DNA from: Paramacrobiotus metropolitanus
Lineage: Eukaryota > Tardigrada > Eutardigrada > Parachela > Macrobiotidae
DNA: 64,000 nucleotides
Assembly (NCBI RefSeq): GCF_019649055.1
Contig: NW_026570231.1
Coordinates: 372,001-436,000, forward strand
Direction: 5' to 3'
Shown here: piece by piece, positions 25,142-37,213 of the stretch
Layout: the number at the start of each line of letters is the position of its first letter
Numbering within the stretch: position 1 is the first letter of the stretch
The notes under the pieces: model-generated
Told to the model about the DNA's origin: nothing
What the model saw: the letters and a program-made list of their open reading frames with translations, nothing else
Databases searched by the model: none
Position numbers and translations under genes: made by a program

Positions 25142-27660
25142 TCATTTCGCTTCGTGGACAGTTGCAGTACGTTCATCAGACACCTTCCAGGTAGACGATT
25201 CAGGCAATTGAACGCTACCCCATCCAGTCTCGCCATTCAGTTCTCCATACGAGCGCAAATGACTTGTTGCTCGTGAAAAAGCTGCCCCGGCACCCTTTTT
25301 AAATGTTGGATTGGCTGCTTCCAAGAATTCGTCCACGCAGGTCATGAAGGGACTGTCAGGATTATCCGTAACATCGCTTCCGGTTAAACTCTGAAGCAAT
25401 GTTAGGCATGCAGCGTAATCCTGCTGGATCAGCATACTAACCAGTACAATACGAAGAGTCAGACATCTTTCTCTGTTAGCTGGTATACGGCCAGTGCAGC
25501 GCATCATGGTGCACAAGTTATGATTCATAGAGATAAGAACGGGTATGTTAAAAACGGAGCTGTGCAGCGCGGTATCTTGAATACGTGCGGTATAGGTGCT
25601 TTGACCATTCAGAGCGTAGATAAGCTCCGGATCGTGATGAGTCACGATACCAGTCGTTTCTACCGCGCATAATGCACAAAAAACCTACATAGGCGTTGGA
25701 AGATACCCGAATGTCTGAATCTGAGCAATAATTTATTTGTTTTTCCCAAAACACCAGCCGAAAAATGAATAAAAAAAATATACATTACCGATTTTGAACT
25801 TTTTCGACGATTGTTTCCCAAATTTTTCTTTTGGATAGTCACACCTTGCACTGCTAGACGGAAATCTACGCCCGAGCCTTTTTCCAAACTGCTTAATAAT
25901 TCTGAAAAAAAAAGTTATTTATAATCTGTCAGTAATCGACCAACCACCGTTGATCGACCAACCACCGTTACAAATACTTCTGCGCTATCAGCGTTAAATT
26001 TACATAGCAATATTCGTATTCGAGATGCTATCACATCCTCCCGGAAAAAAAGGGGCTATAAATTTAAGTAAAACTTGTTCTAATTACGCGACATGGCATT
26101 AGGGGAAGATAGACAGTGTCAGTACCTGGATCTCTCATGCTTCGCTTTATTAGTTCCAAGTTCTTTGCATGCCATTTTAAAACGTCTTCGTTCAGCTTGG
26201 CATAACGATCCGGATTTATAGCCCAGCGACAAGCCGTTCTCGCCTACAACAGTACCTACTATAAGTATGAAACTTTTTTAAGTAGGAAAATTCCTGTTGT
26301 TATGGATTATAATAAAGGTGATGGTGTACGAGACTTATCTGAAAGTCGTCTTAGAATTCTGTAGGCAATATGGCAATAGATGATTACTGGTTCTTCCTGA
26401 AACAGGCAACAATACGACCTCCTCACCTTTGCTGGACCGCTTTCCGTAAAAATTTTTAGAAATCCTGGATTCAAGGACAAATTGTGTCGTACAGAATTCT
26501 GCAAAACAATTTCTCGTGCAGCAATGAAGGGGATATATATATATATATATATAAGTTGTAACTAGACCCATCCAGTTGCAAAATTCTAGATCGTTTATTT
26601 TATAAAGTGAATACAAACCTTCCAGCCAGCCGATGCGGTTCTGAAGTACGGATAATGTTTGCTGCAAAAAGACATTTTCATTAATGCAATATGTAAACAA
26701 GTTTCCCAAAAACTTTGATTTCCAAGAATATGTGAAACGTAAATATATATGCCACATTCCACAGCCACTTACAGAAATTTAAGAATGCGCATGTGATAAG
26801 TATTGTGAGTTGCAAGAAGTAAGAGGCAATTACCACATAAAATTATAGATGTCTCGCACTGTCATCCTTCCGTTTTTACTATTTTTCAACGCAATAGTGA
26901 CCATCGCACTGTACGAATATGGCGGCTTGGGATAATCGCGGTCTTTTTCATCGTCATCCATTGCGTCTAACTCAGGAAATTCCATGTCCATTTCTTCACA
27001 GTCACCATTGTAGTCTTCCTCAGTGATTCTAGTAATTTTAGCAGAAGATATGCTGGTGAAAGGAAGATCACAGTGTCCTTTTTGCAGTTTAACGAACGGC
27101 AGATTCTCTTTCTCTTTAGGCATAGTACGACCTTTCTCGTTGACCAGCAATATTGGACCCGAATGGGTTCCGTGTTTTGGTGGACGACCGCGGCGGGGTG
27201 CGGTTATGTGCAGCGTTCGCGGTATGGTCCGTTCCGTGGGGCCCGGTCCGGACGGATGATCAACCACATTTAACATTTCGGCAGGGCATGGTATGCTCGA
27301 GTATTTGGATTCCGAATGATCAATCTTGGGTTCCGTATAGGGCATGGCGTATTCGTTGACGTTTTCGGCTGGCGACTGAAATACCGGCAGCCCTGACTGC
27401 GTATAGACCATCATGTATTCAGGATAAACAAGTTGGTCGGTATGGGGAAAGGTCGGTATCGTTAACTGGTTGAGCAACGGATACGTGGGAACACCGGTAA
27501 AGTCCCGTTCAACAGGATGATAAACCGGACGAAAATTTGCCATAGTGGACACGAGGGCGGGAAGCATTGTTTCGCCCGTTGGATTCTCCACCATATTGAA
27601 TGACTCTTCCGTTACATCACTTAACTCATACATTTCGCATAATGCCCGCACTTCATCCAT
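25142..27660 (-). CDS. FOXN4: Forkhead transcription factor, FOXN1/4 type, 571 aa, six exons
   Basis: Exons: 27660-26834, 26661-26619, 26498-26427, 26243-26126, 25901-25789, 25684-25142; all GT-AG and in phase. The first ATG is at 27660, just after a splice acceptor, so an upstream UTR exon exists. The forkhead domain (about 243-335) reads YPKPPYSYSAMVTIALKNSK, IYNFMCKHYPYFRTA, WKNSVRHNLSLN. The next exon gives CRWAINPDRYAKLNED and LIKRSMRDP, the FOXN1/4-specific extension. An AT-hook-like core, RRGRPPKHG, lies at residues 156-163. The last 180 residues (VFCALCAVETTGIV to HEAK) are not recognised; in family members this region carries activation function. It is a nuclear DNA-binding regulator; FOXN1/4 proteins act in progenitor and neuronal fate. 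Whether it is nearer FOXN1 or FOXN4 cannot be decided by eye. Confidence 0.9.
25938..25972. repeat. 17-18 bp tandem duplication in a FOXN intron
   Basis: The unit ATCGACCAACCACCGTT is present twice back to back within the intron between exons 4 and 5. Confidence 0.85.
26532..26554. repeat. (AT)n microsatellite
   Basis: About ten AT dinucleotides in the FOXN intron between 26498 and 26619. Probably length-polymorphic. Confidence 0.95.
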
Positions 27661-27884
27661 CGTTGCGTGACTAGAATCGCTACGAATAGAATACCAAGAT
27701 AAAGAAAAACCGATGAGAAAAGTACTGCCCGGGATGATCAAATTAATGCAGTATCCGCACTACAACTCCAGGCGACTCCATCTAAAACAGGATCAAAAAG
27801 CAGTTGTAAGTAACAAAGGCGCTTTCAAACTGCTAAAGCAACATTTTGAAATTATATACCGTATAGTGTTGACCAGTTAGCTCA

Positions 27885-27910
27885 CATGATGTATTGTACA
27901 ATACATCATG
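27885..27910. repeat. Perfect 26-bp palindrome upstream of FOXN
   Basis: It begins CATGATGTATTGT and is exactly self-complementary with GTAC at its centre. It lies about 225 bp upstream of the FOXN start codon, where the promoter or 5' UTR region is expected. Confidence 0.9.
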
Positions 27911-28893
27911 AACAGTAATCCTGCAAAAATGCTCATTTTACGTGCCCTTTTCGTATTTATTTATTCACTTATCCAAATTTTCGGGGCACCATGTACTGTC
28001 AATTAATAATAAATCGGAGAACGATAGCATCACGTTATTCTTAAGCAGAATTAATTTTACCGATATCAGTAAAGAAACATGCTGTTACTCGATCGTTACA
28101 AAATTTCCCTTGCAGCGAGTAATTATCATAAACTTAACAGAAGTAAATTCTGATCCATGGCATAAAATGTGGACGTTAATGTACCTGTTTTACTTACTGA
28201 ATTTCTCTGCTTAATTTGAGAATATAGGAAACGCAAACGTGTAGCCATGAAGTCAAATGCCCATAAGTATCGGACTGATAACACAAAGTTTCATGTCGAT
28301 CCAGACTGATATTTTAATATTAAAACCGTTAACAGTGCGAAAAATTATAAATATTATGGATATAGCAAAAATAATATGTGTTCCTATTTTGCTGTAGCCG
28401 TTGCAACGCCTATGGAAGTGAATCCACATAGTCTGGACACGATCAGGCCAGGCACCACTCGCCACCTGGTTGGTTTATCACGTTGCGGACAGCGAATGCA
28501 TGCTTTACTGTGCTAGTCAAAACGAATAGGAGAAAACAGGGATGTCTCTATCAAGGACCAAGGGACAACGAAAGTGGGCCGTGTGTAACGCCCTGTCAGC
28601 CATACATAAAGAGTAACAAAGTTTTCTTTAATATTAAACATACATTTCTTTGGTTTCATGCATCAGCTACTCGTGCCTATTCAGATAATTACAAAAAGTA
28701 GTTAAATACTTAAATATTTAAATAAAAATTGCAGATGTAAGTGCTTATTCTAATTATAAATTCTAAATGGGAAGGCAGAAGTGTTCTTGCTATGCTACTG
28801 TACGCATATTTACAGGTTTTAAGTTTTATATTTTTGCAATGCATCAGGTTATTTTTGGCAGCATCTTGGTACCAGTGTTTGGACGGCTAGCTA

Positions 28894-29931
28894 CCCGTAT
28901 AGTCGCTTAAGTGAAACACTATGTTAAGTGAATAGGCGATGGTCGTTTAAGTGAAACACCCGAAATATTTTATTCCACAAACCGATTTCCTTCTGGTTTT
29001 CTTCTTTACCCGATAGAGCTAGGCGTGCTCTTCACATAGTACTTGAAATTATTTAAAAAACTTGAATCGTTTTCTTGCAATTGCGTCGGTAAAAAAACAG
29101 TGACGAAACGCTTAAGCCACGCCACCCGAGCCACTGCACTACGCCATGATAATTACAGTCACTACCTCACATGTGCGGCTGCGCTATTTAGTTCAGATTT
29201 GTTTGTTTCTAATGCGAGTTATTTCTTTATTTCTTAAAATTATGCTTTCTGGAGTGTGATACTGAATGATAAACAGTAATATGGATAAACGTTTAATATC
29301 AGCTTGTTCTGACGTGAAAGAAAAAGGGCTTTCGCTTTCGCTGTCCGAAAGAGCCAAGAAGAAAAAAGCAGCACCAAAATCCAAACCAAAGAAGTCCCGT
29401 TAATCACCGCCCGCCGTCTTTCCCTGTTATGAATTTTTAGCCTGTGTTCACTAACCTGTGATTTTTAATATTAACCTGCGATCCAACTAACCGGTGATTT
29501 GTTTTACTCGCAGAAGTTTTTTTGTTGCCGTTGATTCAGGATTTTATAAGTACAATAAAAATTTTATTGAATTAGCTGCTCTGGCGCAACACTGTCTTCG
29601 TATTTAAGTATTGTGTACATATGCAGTCTTCATAAGGGTGGCGCAGCCGCACGTGTGAGGCAGTGACTGTAATTATCATGGCGTAGTGCAGTGGCTCGGG
29701 TGGCGTGGCTTAAGCGTTTCGTCACTGTTTTTTTACCGACGCAATTGCAAGAAAACAATTCAAGTTTTTTAAATAATTTCAAGTACTATGTGAAGAGCAC
29801 GCCTAGCTCTATCGGGTAAAGAAGAAAACCAGAAGGAAATCGGTTTGTGGAATGAAATATTTCGGGTGTTTCACTTAAACGACCATCGCCCATTCACTTA
29901 ACATAGTGTTTCACTTAAGCGACCATACGGG
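28894..29931. mobile_element. Non-autonomous DNA transposon with 291-bp terminal inverted repeats and TA target duplication
   Basis: The left arm 28894-29184 and the right arm 29641-29931 are near-perfect reverse complements (a handful of mismatches in 291 bp). Both ends start CCCGTAT(A/G)GTCGCTTAAG and are flanked by TA (28892-28893 and 29932-29933). Near each end GTCGCTTAAGTGAAAC recurs as GTCGTTTAAGTGAAAC, a sub-terminal repeat. A TA duplication with CGCTTAA-type ends is typical of Tc1/mariner-pogo (Tigger-like) elements. The 456-bp centre has no transposase, only a 40-codon frame at 29281-29403, so it needs a transposase supplied elsewhere. Near-identical arms mean recent insertion or gene conversion. 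Confidence 0.9.
29281..29403 (+). CDS. 40-codon basic mini-ORF inside the transposon
   Basis: ATG to TAA, reading MDKRLISACSDVKEK, then SLSLSERAKKKKAAPKSK, then PKKSR. The C-terminal half is almost all Lys, Ala, Pro and Ser, like a nuclear localisation signal or a histone-like tail. It sits in the centre between the long inverted repeats, and an AATAAA-like signal follows near 29553. It may be the stub of a transposase N-terminus, a captured fragment, or chance. No expression evidence is visible. Confidence 0.3.
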   Translation: MDKRLISACSDVKEKGLSLSLSERAKKKKAAPKSKPKKSR

Positions 29932-31089
29932 TAGGCCTCACCGAAGCATAGTAGGATCGCGGTACAGTAAAATGATAAAAAAATAAATAGATTATCGCTG
30001 ATGGTAATACGATTACAACTACACTATTTTGTTTGCTTCAGAGCAACATAAGTTTTAAAACTAGATGGGGCAAGTACAACAGGTGTATAATGATTTCTTT
30101 ACGGTCACACCCCATGGTGCTCCAAAGTCGACAGGAAATTTGAATTGAATACGCGCCACATTTACAGAATGACCATGGTCCAGCCTACTAACTGCAACAG
30201 CTTTTAATTCTGGCATTTAAAGATCGAAGGATACGGCGCACTATTCGCGCATCCACAAAAGCATAAACCGATCAGGAGATTAAATTTTGAGATGGACTTA
30301 CAAGTCTTACATTAGTACTAATTTTTCCCGTTTATTTCTGCACAAATTGTAAATTAATGGGATCAAATGGAGATTCGTGTAAGATCCGCGGAATATTGCG
30401 TACACTTCATTAGCCGTATATAGAAAGATGTTCACGAGCGTTCTTAAAAACAGCAGTGCATTTTACCGTGCCCGACCGTTTCGACATTGCAACATATTTA
30501 ATGATTAACCAAATGGAATACAGGTTTTCAACAAAAAATTCGCAGACAGCAAATCTACCAATCCTGAAAACATGACAAACGAGATAAGCAGCAGTCTAAA
30601 AGACAGATTCCCCACATGTTGCACAAACTAGGTCACTGGTTATAACATTTCGTAATAATTATAAGATGTTCTCCCTGTGCCGAAATAGCTGCGTACCGCT
30701 CTTCCAGTTTTGGGCGCTTTGGTACGGGTTAATTAGGACCTTTTTGCAGCGTAAATTAGTTACTGCTTTGTAACCGATTTTCAGCATCAGCTCAGCCTAG
30801 TAAAGGTAAACGGCACCATGTATAAAATAATATTTTTCAGCACGTCGGTCGATCGTATTGCATAAGTAATAAATCGCTGCTTGATTGCATTGTTTTATTT
30901 GGCAGGGTCGTCAACTATGCCGGTAGACGGTAGTCGGTACTTTAATAGTGCGAATTCATAATTCGTTACATCTTGTACTTTTAAAGGTAAAGTCTTATAC
31001 CAGCACCGCTCTCAAGGAGTACAGAAGGAATGAATCAGCATTCCTTAATGACTGTGGGCATACTTTAATTCTATAGCGAATTTTAGATT

Positions 31090-31440
31090 TCACAAAACAA
31101 GTTCCGTCCAGTTCGACTTGCGGGTAGAAGTTGGCGTTACGGGTCGATTTACGTCCGTTCGCGACGTAAGGCGCCGTAACCTAACGTCGTTGGCTGACGC
31201 GTAAAAACTATCTGCCTTGCGTGGATCTGTGCAACGGCTCAGCCGTATGGCTGAGCCACAAGCCAGCGCATGCTGCCTGTGGATCTTTTTTATGTGCTCT
31301 AACCGCCTCCCCGAGAGCAGGTTGGTCACGCTCTGGGCACTCTCGACTCAATTTATTTTTCAGCTGTACGTTACTGCAAGTGTGCATCCGTACAAGCATT
31401 TTAAACGCTATTCAATCTGGTAACGTACTGTTTATGTGAC
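31090..31440. other. GC-rich island with a 9-bp hairpin
   Basis: This segment is clearly richer in G, C and CpG than its AT-rich surroundings. It contains the inverted repeat GGCTCAGCC (31236-31244) and GGCTGAGCC (31249-31257). Frames on both strands stay open for 60-80 codons but have no domain. It could be a promoter, first exon or old repeat. Confidence 0.35.
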
Positions 31441-33167
31441 GCAGTAGTTTCTAGTGGACGGAGCCTGAACCATGTGAAATCTAAAATTCCCTTATAATCT
31501 AGAGCCTACGTACGGGTAGGGGATTTTTGGAAAGTATGGTTCTGAGCGGACATTTGGGATTGCAGTCGACGTCAAACAAGTATCGCAGCGAGAAAATCAA
31601 AGCTCCCGGGCCAGCAAGTGACTTACAATCGCTGTTCCTATTGTACTAACAACGCAGCCTGCGCCTTAATATGCCTTACGTAATCCTAATCGACAACCGG
31701 AAGTAGCGGAGAGTCTGGCCGGCTTCACGAGCAGTTCTCACACGCATGCAGCATGGCCACCGCCTTCCCCGTGTCTGCTTAGAGGCTTTATGTACACAGT
31801 TCTTGCACAATATGATACATTTAGTAGAGCTATAAAATAACTGACTGTGGAAGTTTACTATCGTAAGAACAGGGATCGAACGCGAGCATGGATGAAATAT
31901 ATGTACAGTGTACCAGCCCCACGGCGCACAGGAGCAGTGAATTGAGTGAAGTACGTACAGCAGCGCAGTGCCATCTGACGCGCTAGCGCGCTTTATGTTC
32001 GCTAGACATGGACACACACGGTCAATAAAGTCTGATTGGGAAGTAGGGATAATCGATTCGCACCAAACACGGGGCACAAGAAGAAGCCGCAATGCGGACG
32101 GAAAGTAATTCCCGGTACAGAAAGGGATGAGGGAGAACGCACTGACAGCGATATTCAGTGTGTTCAGAGTCCAGGCAGTTCACTACTGTCTAGTCAGCAG
32201 CTGTCAGCAACACGGCCATACAGGGTATTACAGTGTCACCGACGTTTTTGCAAAAAATGGTCAAGATTAGGAATAGCCGATAGCGCCCGTGGATTCATCG
32301 CCTCATAGAAAGAAGCAAAATTTTGTTTTTATTTCGGCCACCTTGAGGACAGAGCGTCACTAGGTACATCACAAGATTGCGCTCCATAGGAAGCAAACTA
32401 GCTTAAATTATTTACGGTTAGACTCGTTTGTATTTTTTTCATAATGCTTCTTTGCATTACGGCAAAACCGAGCGGAAATTTGCACTTACACTGTACACTA
32501 CTGTACAGCGGCTATGGCCACATCCGCTTTACTTTAAATTATTTTGCCTTTGCCTCAATCATAAGTGTTCTGCAGCGCCTTCGTTTCATTTCCCAGCTGT
32601 CAAAGACATTACTTGAAAGTTGAATAATATATTTCAAATCTCGTTCCTAGTGATTTTATCATCCTGGACACAAATCAAAACTTTTTTGGTTTCTTCTTGT
32701 ATTTTTCTGTGGGAAATCAGTTGCTCTGACTGCTGCAGTGAAGTTGAGGTGCCATACTTTTGTCAACGATAATTGAAAAGGATTAAAAGCGCGAGAAAGG
32801 CAGAAGAAAAAGGAGAGCCCCTAGGATTTCGCTGGTGTTTGGAGAAAGGTACGCACCATGATCCAAGACCTTGAAGCAAACCATTGATTTAAGGAAAATG
32901 GGTTGACAAATATGTAGATCATTTGCGAAATTTACAATTTTGGAAGTCTGTCCCTGTTGTATCTGAACACCGCACGGTAATGGTTGACGACAGTGCTTTA
33001 CCAAAACGCACTGATACGTTTAAATAAGAGGCTTAACTCACAAGTTCTTCTGTCATCTGGAAGTTTTTGTATTATGGTCGGCTGTTTTTGTTTTATTGGG
33101 TAACCGCCACTGTTAGTCTGGCTGATTGCTGACTGTGATTTATCCATGAAATTGTTTCGGAAAATCT

Positions 33168-33209
33168 ACAGTAAATTCATATGTAGCAATGTACATATGA
33201 ATTTACTGT
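33168..33209. repeat. Perfect 18-bp hairpin with 6-nt loop
   Basis: The left arm ACAGTAAATTCATATGTA and its exact reverse complement are separated by GCAATG. The pairing continues imperfectly outward (CTAC against GTAG). Confidence 0.9.
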
Positions 33210-34435
33210 GTAGAGAAATATGAAAGGTGTGTGTATAACTCATCATATGTGTTATTTCGGATTGTGAATTGGGCGTCGTTTTTCACTATTTTTGTTAAGT
33301 AATATAATTTGTTTTGCAATGGTAGTAAGCGTTTGTTGAACGATGACAAACCAAGGAAATAATACTGCACTTCAAATAGCTGCACTCGCGCTATACACTC
33401 GTACCTAATAATGTGATCAGGTACGGAGCATTTTTTTGTGGATTTTCGCGGTATTATTTGCCGTATTAAGCGCCGGTGTTACCAGTTTATCGCAAGCTCT
33501 CCGCATAAAAAATTTATGAATTTTTTCTTGAAGAGTACTTCCGATTAGTCAGCGTAAAGCGGTCCGTGTTAGTCATTCTGGTCTGCAGTTTTGTCTGGCG
33601 CACTTCTGCTGCAGCCAACTTCATCGAATGACGAAGTGATATCGATATTTTAATTTGCTTTCCTTTCCGATTTTGTCATTCAGAACCAAAAGGGCCTAAC
33701 TATGCCGGTTGTACACGGTAGTGGCGTGGCATTTAAGCAAACTTTAAGCTCTGCCGTAGAAGATGCTGTTGTCAGCAGCTGTGTTGTCGTTTGATGCAAG
33801 CAGAGCGGCGCAGTAGTTGCTTTCGCTTTCATTTATAAACCGGTTACGACGATGGATAGCAGATATATAATTTTCCAAAGCAGCGCCGGGTATACTGTAT
33901 AGTGTATACTACCGTCACCACTCATGAATTCCGTCTAATTTTTGCTAGACGACCTGATGCCGCAGGACTGAAATGAAACATTAAGCAGACCGATCGCGAG
34001 TGTGTACTGTGTGCATTCTATTCTGTTCCTAGATCCAGCGTGATCAGCCTGCGCGCTTCGCGAAGGCAAATCTGTTCGTGACACGGGGGAAAAGCCGAGT
34101 ACGCAAATCGTTTTATCGTGTGGAAAGTCGGATTTTTGTTATTGAGCAATTTTGTCAGGAACGAACCGGAATGACCTAGTTGGTAAGTTTTGTAAATGAT
34201 ATGATTTCACCAAATATGTCAATAATCTTTCACGAAAACGTGTGAGGATGATGTATGTATTTTGTGACCTGTTTACGGGGATTCCAAAATCATAATGATA
34301 AAAACCAGTATTAAAAATGTTTGAAAAAGTGAACCCAGCACTTGGGTTTTATTTTCAACATTCAGAATAATAAATTCTAGAACGCGCAAGTCTACTTAAT
34401 TTTGCTGTAAACTGTTAACGTTTTGAGTTGTTGTA

Positions 34436-34577
34436 CTGTAGCCGCCCGCACAAGTTGCCCCACAGAGTGAGGTATACGGATATTTGGCCTCACATTGCTC
34501 GCTGTTCAGCGCAGTGTGTGCAGGGAGAAGGCAGCGGCCGGATCTGCCAATGGAGCAACTTGTGCGGGCGGCTACAG
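34436..34577. mobile_element. 142-bp MITE with TA target duplication
   Basis: The terminal inverted repeats begin CTGTAGCCGCCCGCACAAGT and match exactly for 23 bp, continuing with one mismatch for a few more. TA dinucleotides flank both ends (34434-34435 and 34578-34579). There is no coding capacity. A Tc1/mariner-type MITE is the simplest reading. Confidence 0.85.
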
Positions 34578-35511
34578 TAATAAAGATATAACTTTGAGTT
34601 GCAACTTGCAGGGTATTTAAGTTATATTATATCGCTGAAATATTGCCACACGATTGTTCGTTTTGATACTGCAGTTTATACTGGTGTTGCGTAATTATAT
34701 TAGATAATCACGATTCTTTAGCATAACATGAATAAAGAATTTTCCCCTTTGTACTCTGTTATGTAACTGTTGATAAGATATTATAGCAGGTCCCATGCAG
34801 AGTACTCGTATTGCGGATACTATAGTATTCGTAGTACAGTAACTACAAGTACAACTGTAACAGTAGTTTACATTATGGCGTGTGCATTCAACCAGTTTAT
34901 TCATTTGAGCTCTTGTTTTCTCCGGTTACTTGGAGTAATTACAATCAATATTATTGCTGAATCCGCTGTTGTTCAAAACTCGTAAAAGAAACTTTAATTT
35001 GTGAACCGAGCTTAAAATACAAATAATATGGTAGAGGTGCTACCTTCGTTGCATTATGGCTTGCTATCTTCGTTAAATTTGCTCTTATATAGATATTTGA
35101 TCTTTAGAATAGGTTGCAAAAATTTTGCGTAACCAGAATGAGTACATGCGTGATAACTCCAAATCATTTTAGCGTGCGTTACCAAAGAAGAAATGAATAG
35201 CAGCTTAGCATTGATGCAGTTCTTTACCCACCAGATATTGATATGGAGAAAGCACCTTGTTTACTTGGTACAATCAATTGTTTTGTAGGGTTTTGTGTTG
35301 TGGTCCATTTGGCAGACATTCATTTATGTCCCACCAATGTAATCACTTTCCCTTGATCTTTCGTTCCAGTCTGTGATTCCTTTGAAAGGACGTCAGCTAC
35401 ATATCAGCACATTTTGTTTTGGCAAGGAAGAACCATTTAACTACATATTTGATCTCCGTCTTTATCGCTGCATTTCACATCGTTTTCCAAGCCCCAGCGA
35501 TAACCATTATT

Positions 35512-37213
35512 ATGTCCACCTTCAGTATCCATCACGTTGGTGGTAAGTGAAGCCACAAAAATGCGTGTGCACGAAACTATGCACCGACACTTATTTGTTT
35601 GTTTGTCATAATTGTACGCACACACACATGTGACTGTTTGTGTGTTTGTCAGATGTGCAAGTTCGAGAGAACTTCATAACCGATCTAAACCAGTCGCGCT
35701 GGGATAACGAATCGCTCGATCCGTATTGTTCGGAATTTGTCGATTTGGCCAAAACATTTGAGAAGCCCGTAGCTGATCTGGGCATTGGCAATGGCTTCAC
35801 AACGAAAAAGTTGCTGGAGACAGGCGCGCATGTGATTGCCAATGATTTGAAACCTGAACGCGTGGATCAACTGTATCGATCGGTGTCGGCACAGGAGCGC
35901 GAAAAGCTGACCTTGAAGCCCGGGGATGCCCTGCAGCTGGTAATAGGCACCGGCTCACTGGATGGCATACTGGCCACCCGGTGGATCAATGTGCTACGGC
36001 CCTACGAGTGCCGGCTATTGATGAATGATTTCTACCGGTGGTTGGCGCCCGGCGGAATTATGTGCATTACGGCACATACTCCCTACTCCAACACCACCAA
36101 AGGTAATTATAAATGTTGCAGTTCCAACAAAATTCTCGTAATTGTTTTGCAGTATTTGCCGTCATGAATAAGCTTATTTTCGGTTACTACTAAACTGGAA
36201 TATTTCTCTCTGTGAGATGCCAGTATAGACGGAAAAATTTCTTCTCCGTTTATCCGATTACCAAAACATTTCTGGTATTTTGAGAAGTTGCTGGTAAAGG
36301 GGTCAGCTGTGGGCCGTGGCGTTCAGTAAAGAAAATTGCAAGCGCCTTGACAGGAATCCGATAAAGTTTTTTGTGCAAAATATAAAGTATGGAAGAATGT
36401 GCTTAGTGCGTGAGCAACTATGAAAAAATTTTATTTACCGCTTAATGTTACTCTGGTCTTTAGTTGTACAATTTTCATCTTCAATTTTCGGAGTTTTGGA
36501 TTTTTGTTGTAACTGATGGTACCTCTAATGGCAAGCGACAGACCGAAGATTTTGCATTACTGTACTCAAGTTTTGTGCTATCTCAGAAGTCAAATACAAC
36601 CGTAGTAATACAACCATGTTGAACATGAGCATTTCTGAATCACTATTTTGATCGAAGCACATTTGCGGCGATTTGCCTAACGGAATTGTTTTAGTCCAAT
36701 TTTGTGTTTGATTTAATAATTGTCTATCACTCAAATGCATAATGCCAAGAAGTTTAATTTGTTCCCGTCACAACACTATTAGCGCACTCCAGCCATCTAA
36801 ACAATATAGTTGGTGGCCGGCTGGCAGCTAATAAGCCATATGACAAGTCCGTTTGTAAACTGACCCCCGGAGGGCTTTTTTCTACATTGTTGAGTACGAC
36901 TGTTTGATTAGTCTATATACGGTGTGTTTTATTCGTTGATCAAACAGAAGCGGTCGACACATACCATCACCGGAAGTACATTGGCGATGAATGGCCGGGA
37001 GTTGTGACAGAGGATATGTTTGTTGATGCACGCCGAGGTCGGCTGTGGGCCAACGACTGGATTTACGGCTACGACCCTGACATTCTGGCCCGTGAAGCCA
37101 TCTTAGCCGGTTTTAAGGTAAAGCGTTGCTCCTTCTATGGGACACCCTACATGAACTCGGAGGAAGATTTGGATGAGGCCTGTAATCTCGTGGGAATCAT
37201 TGCGAAGAAGTAG
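35512..37213 (+). CDS. Class I SAM-dependent methyltransferase, 248 aa, three exons
   Basis: Exons 35512-35542 (MSTFSIHHVG), 35653-36102 and 36948-37213; GT-AG and in phase. Motif I is VADLGIGNGFTTKK and motif II is VIANDLKPER. A core DGILATRWINVL strand and a WLAPGGIMCITAHTPY segment follow, so all the Rossmann-fold SAM-binding landmarks are present. The C-terminal part (GDEWPGVVTEDM, then LAGFKVKRCSFYGTP) completes the sheet. It has no signal peptide and is probably cytosolic. The substrate is unknown. The layout (GA-VIANDL, WLkPGG, -WPG-) reminds me of small methyltransferases common in Legionella-like bacteria more than of well-known animal enzymes. The two introns show it is now a eukaryotic gene. 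The 5' UTR probably begins in an exon upstream of 34180. Confidence 0.8.

Larger units (their letters stand above)
27661..35511. other. 7.8 kb intergenic stretch
   Basis: This holds the FOXN 5' region, an inverted-repeat DNA transposon (28894-29931), a GC-rich block with a small hairpin (31090-31440), a perfect hairpin (33168-33209), a MITE (34436-34577) and a possible 5' UTR exon for the methyltransferase ending at a GTAAGT near 34180. Many short open frames are present but none shows domain character. Apart from these items I see nothing. Confidence 0.5.

Noticed and set aside
27023-27359. Overlapping plus-strand frames of 66-78 codons
   Set aside because: Antisense shadows of FOXN exon 1.
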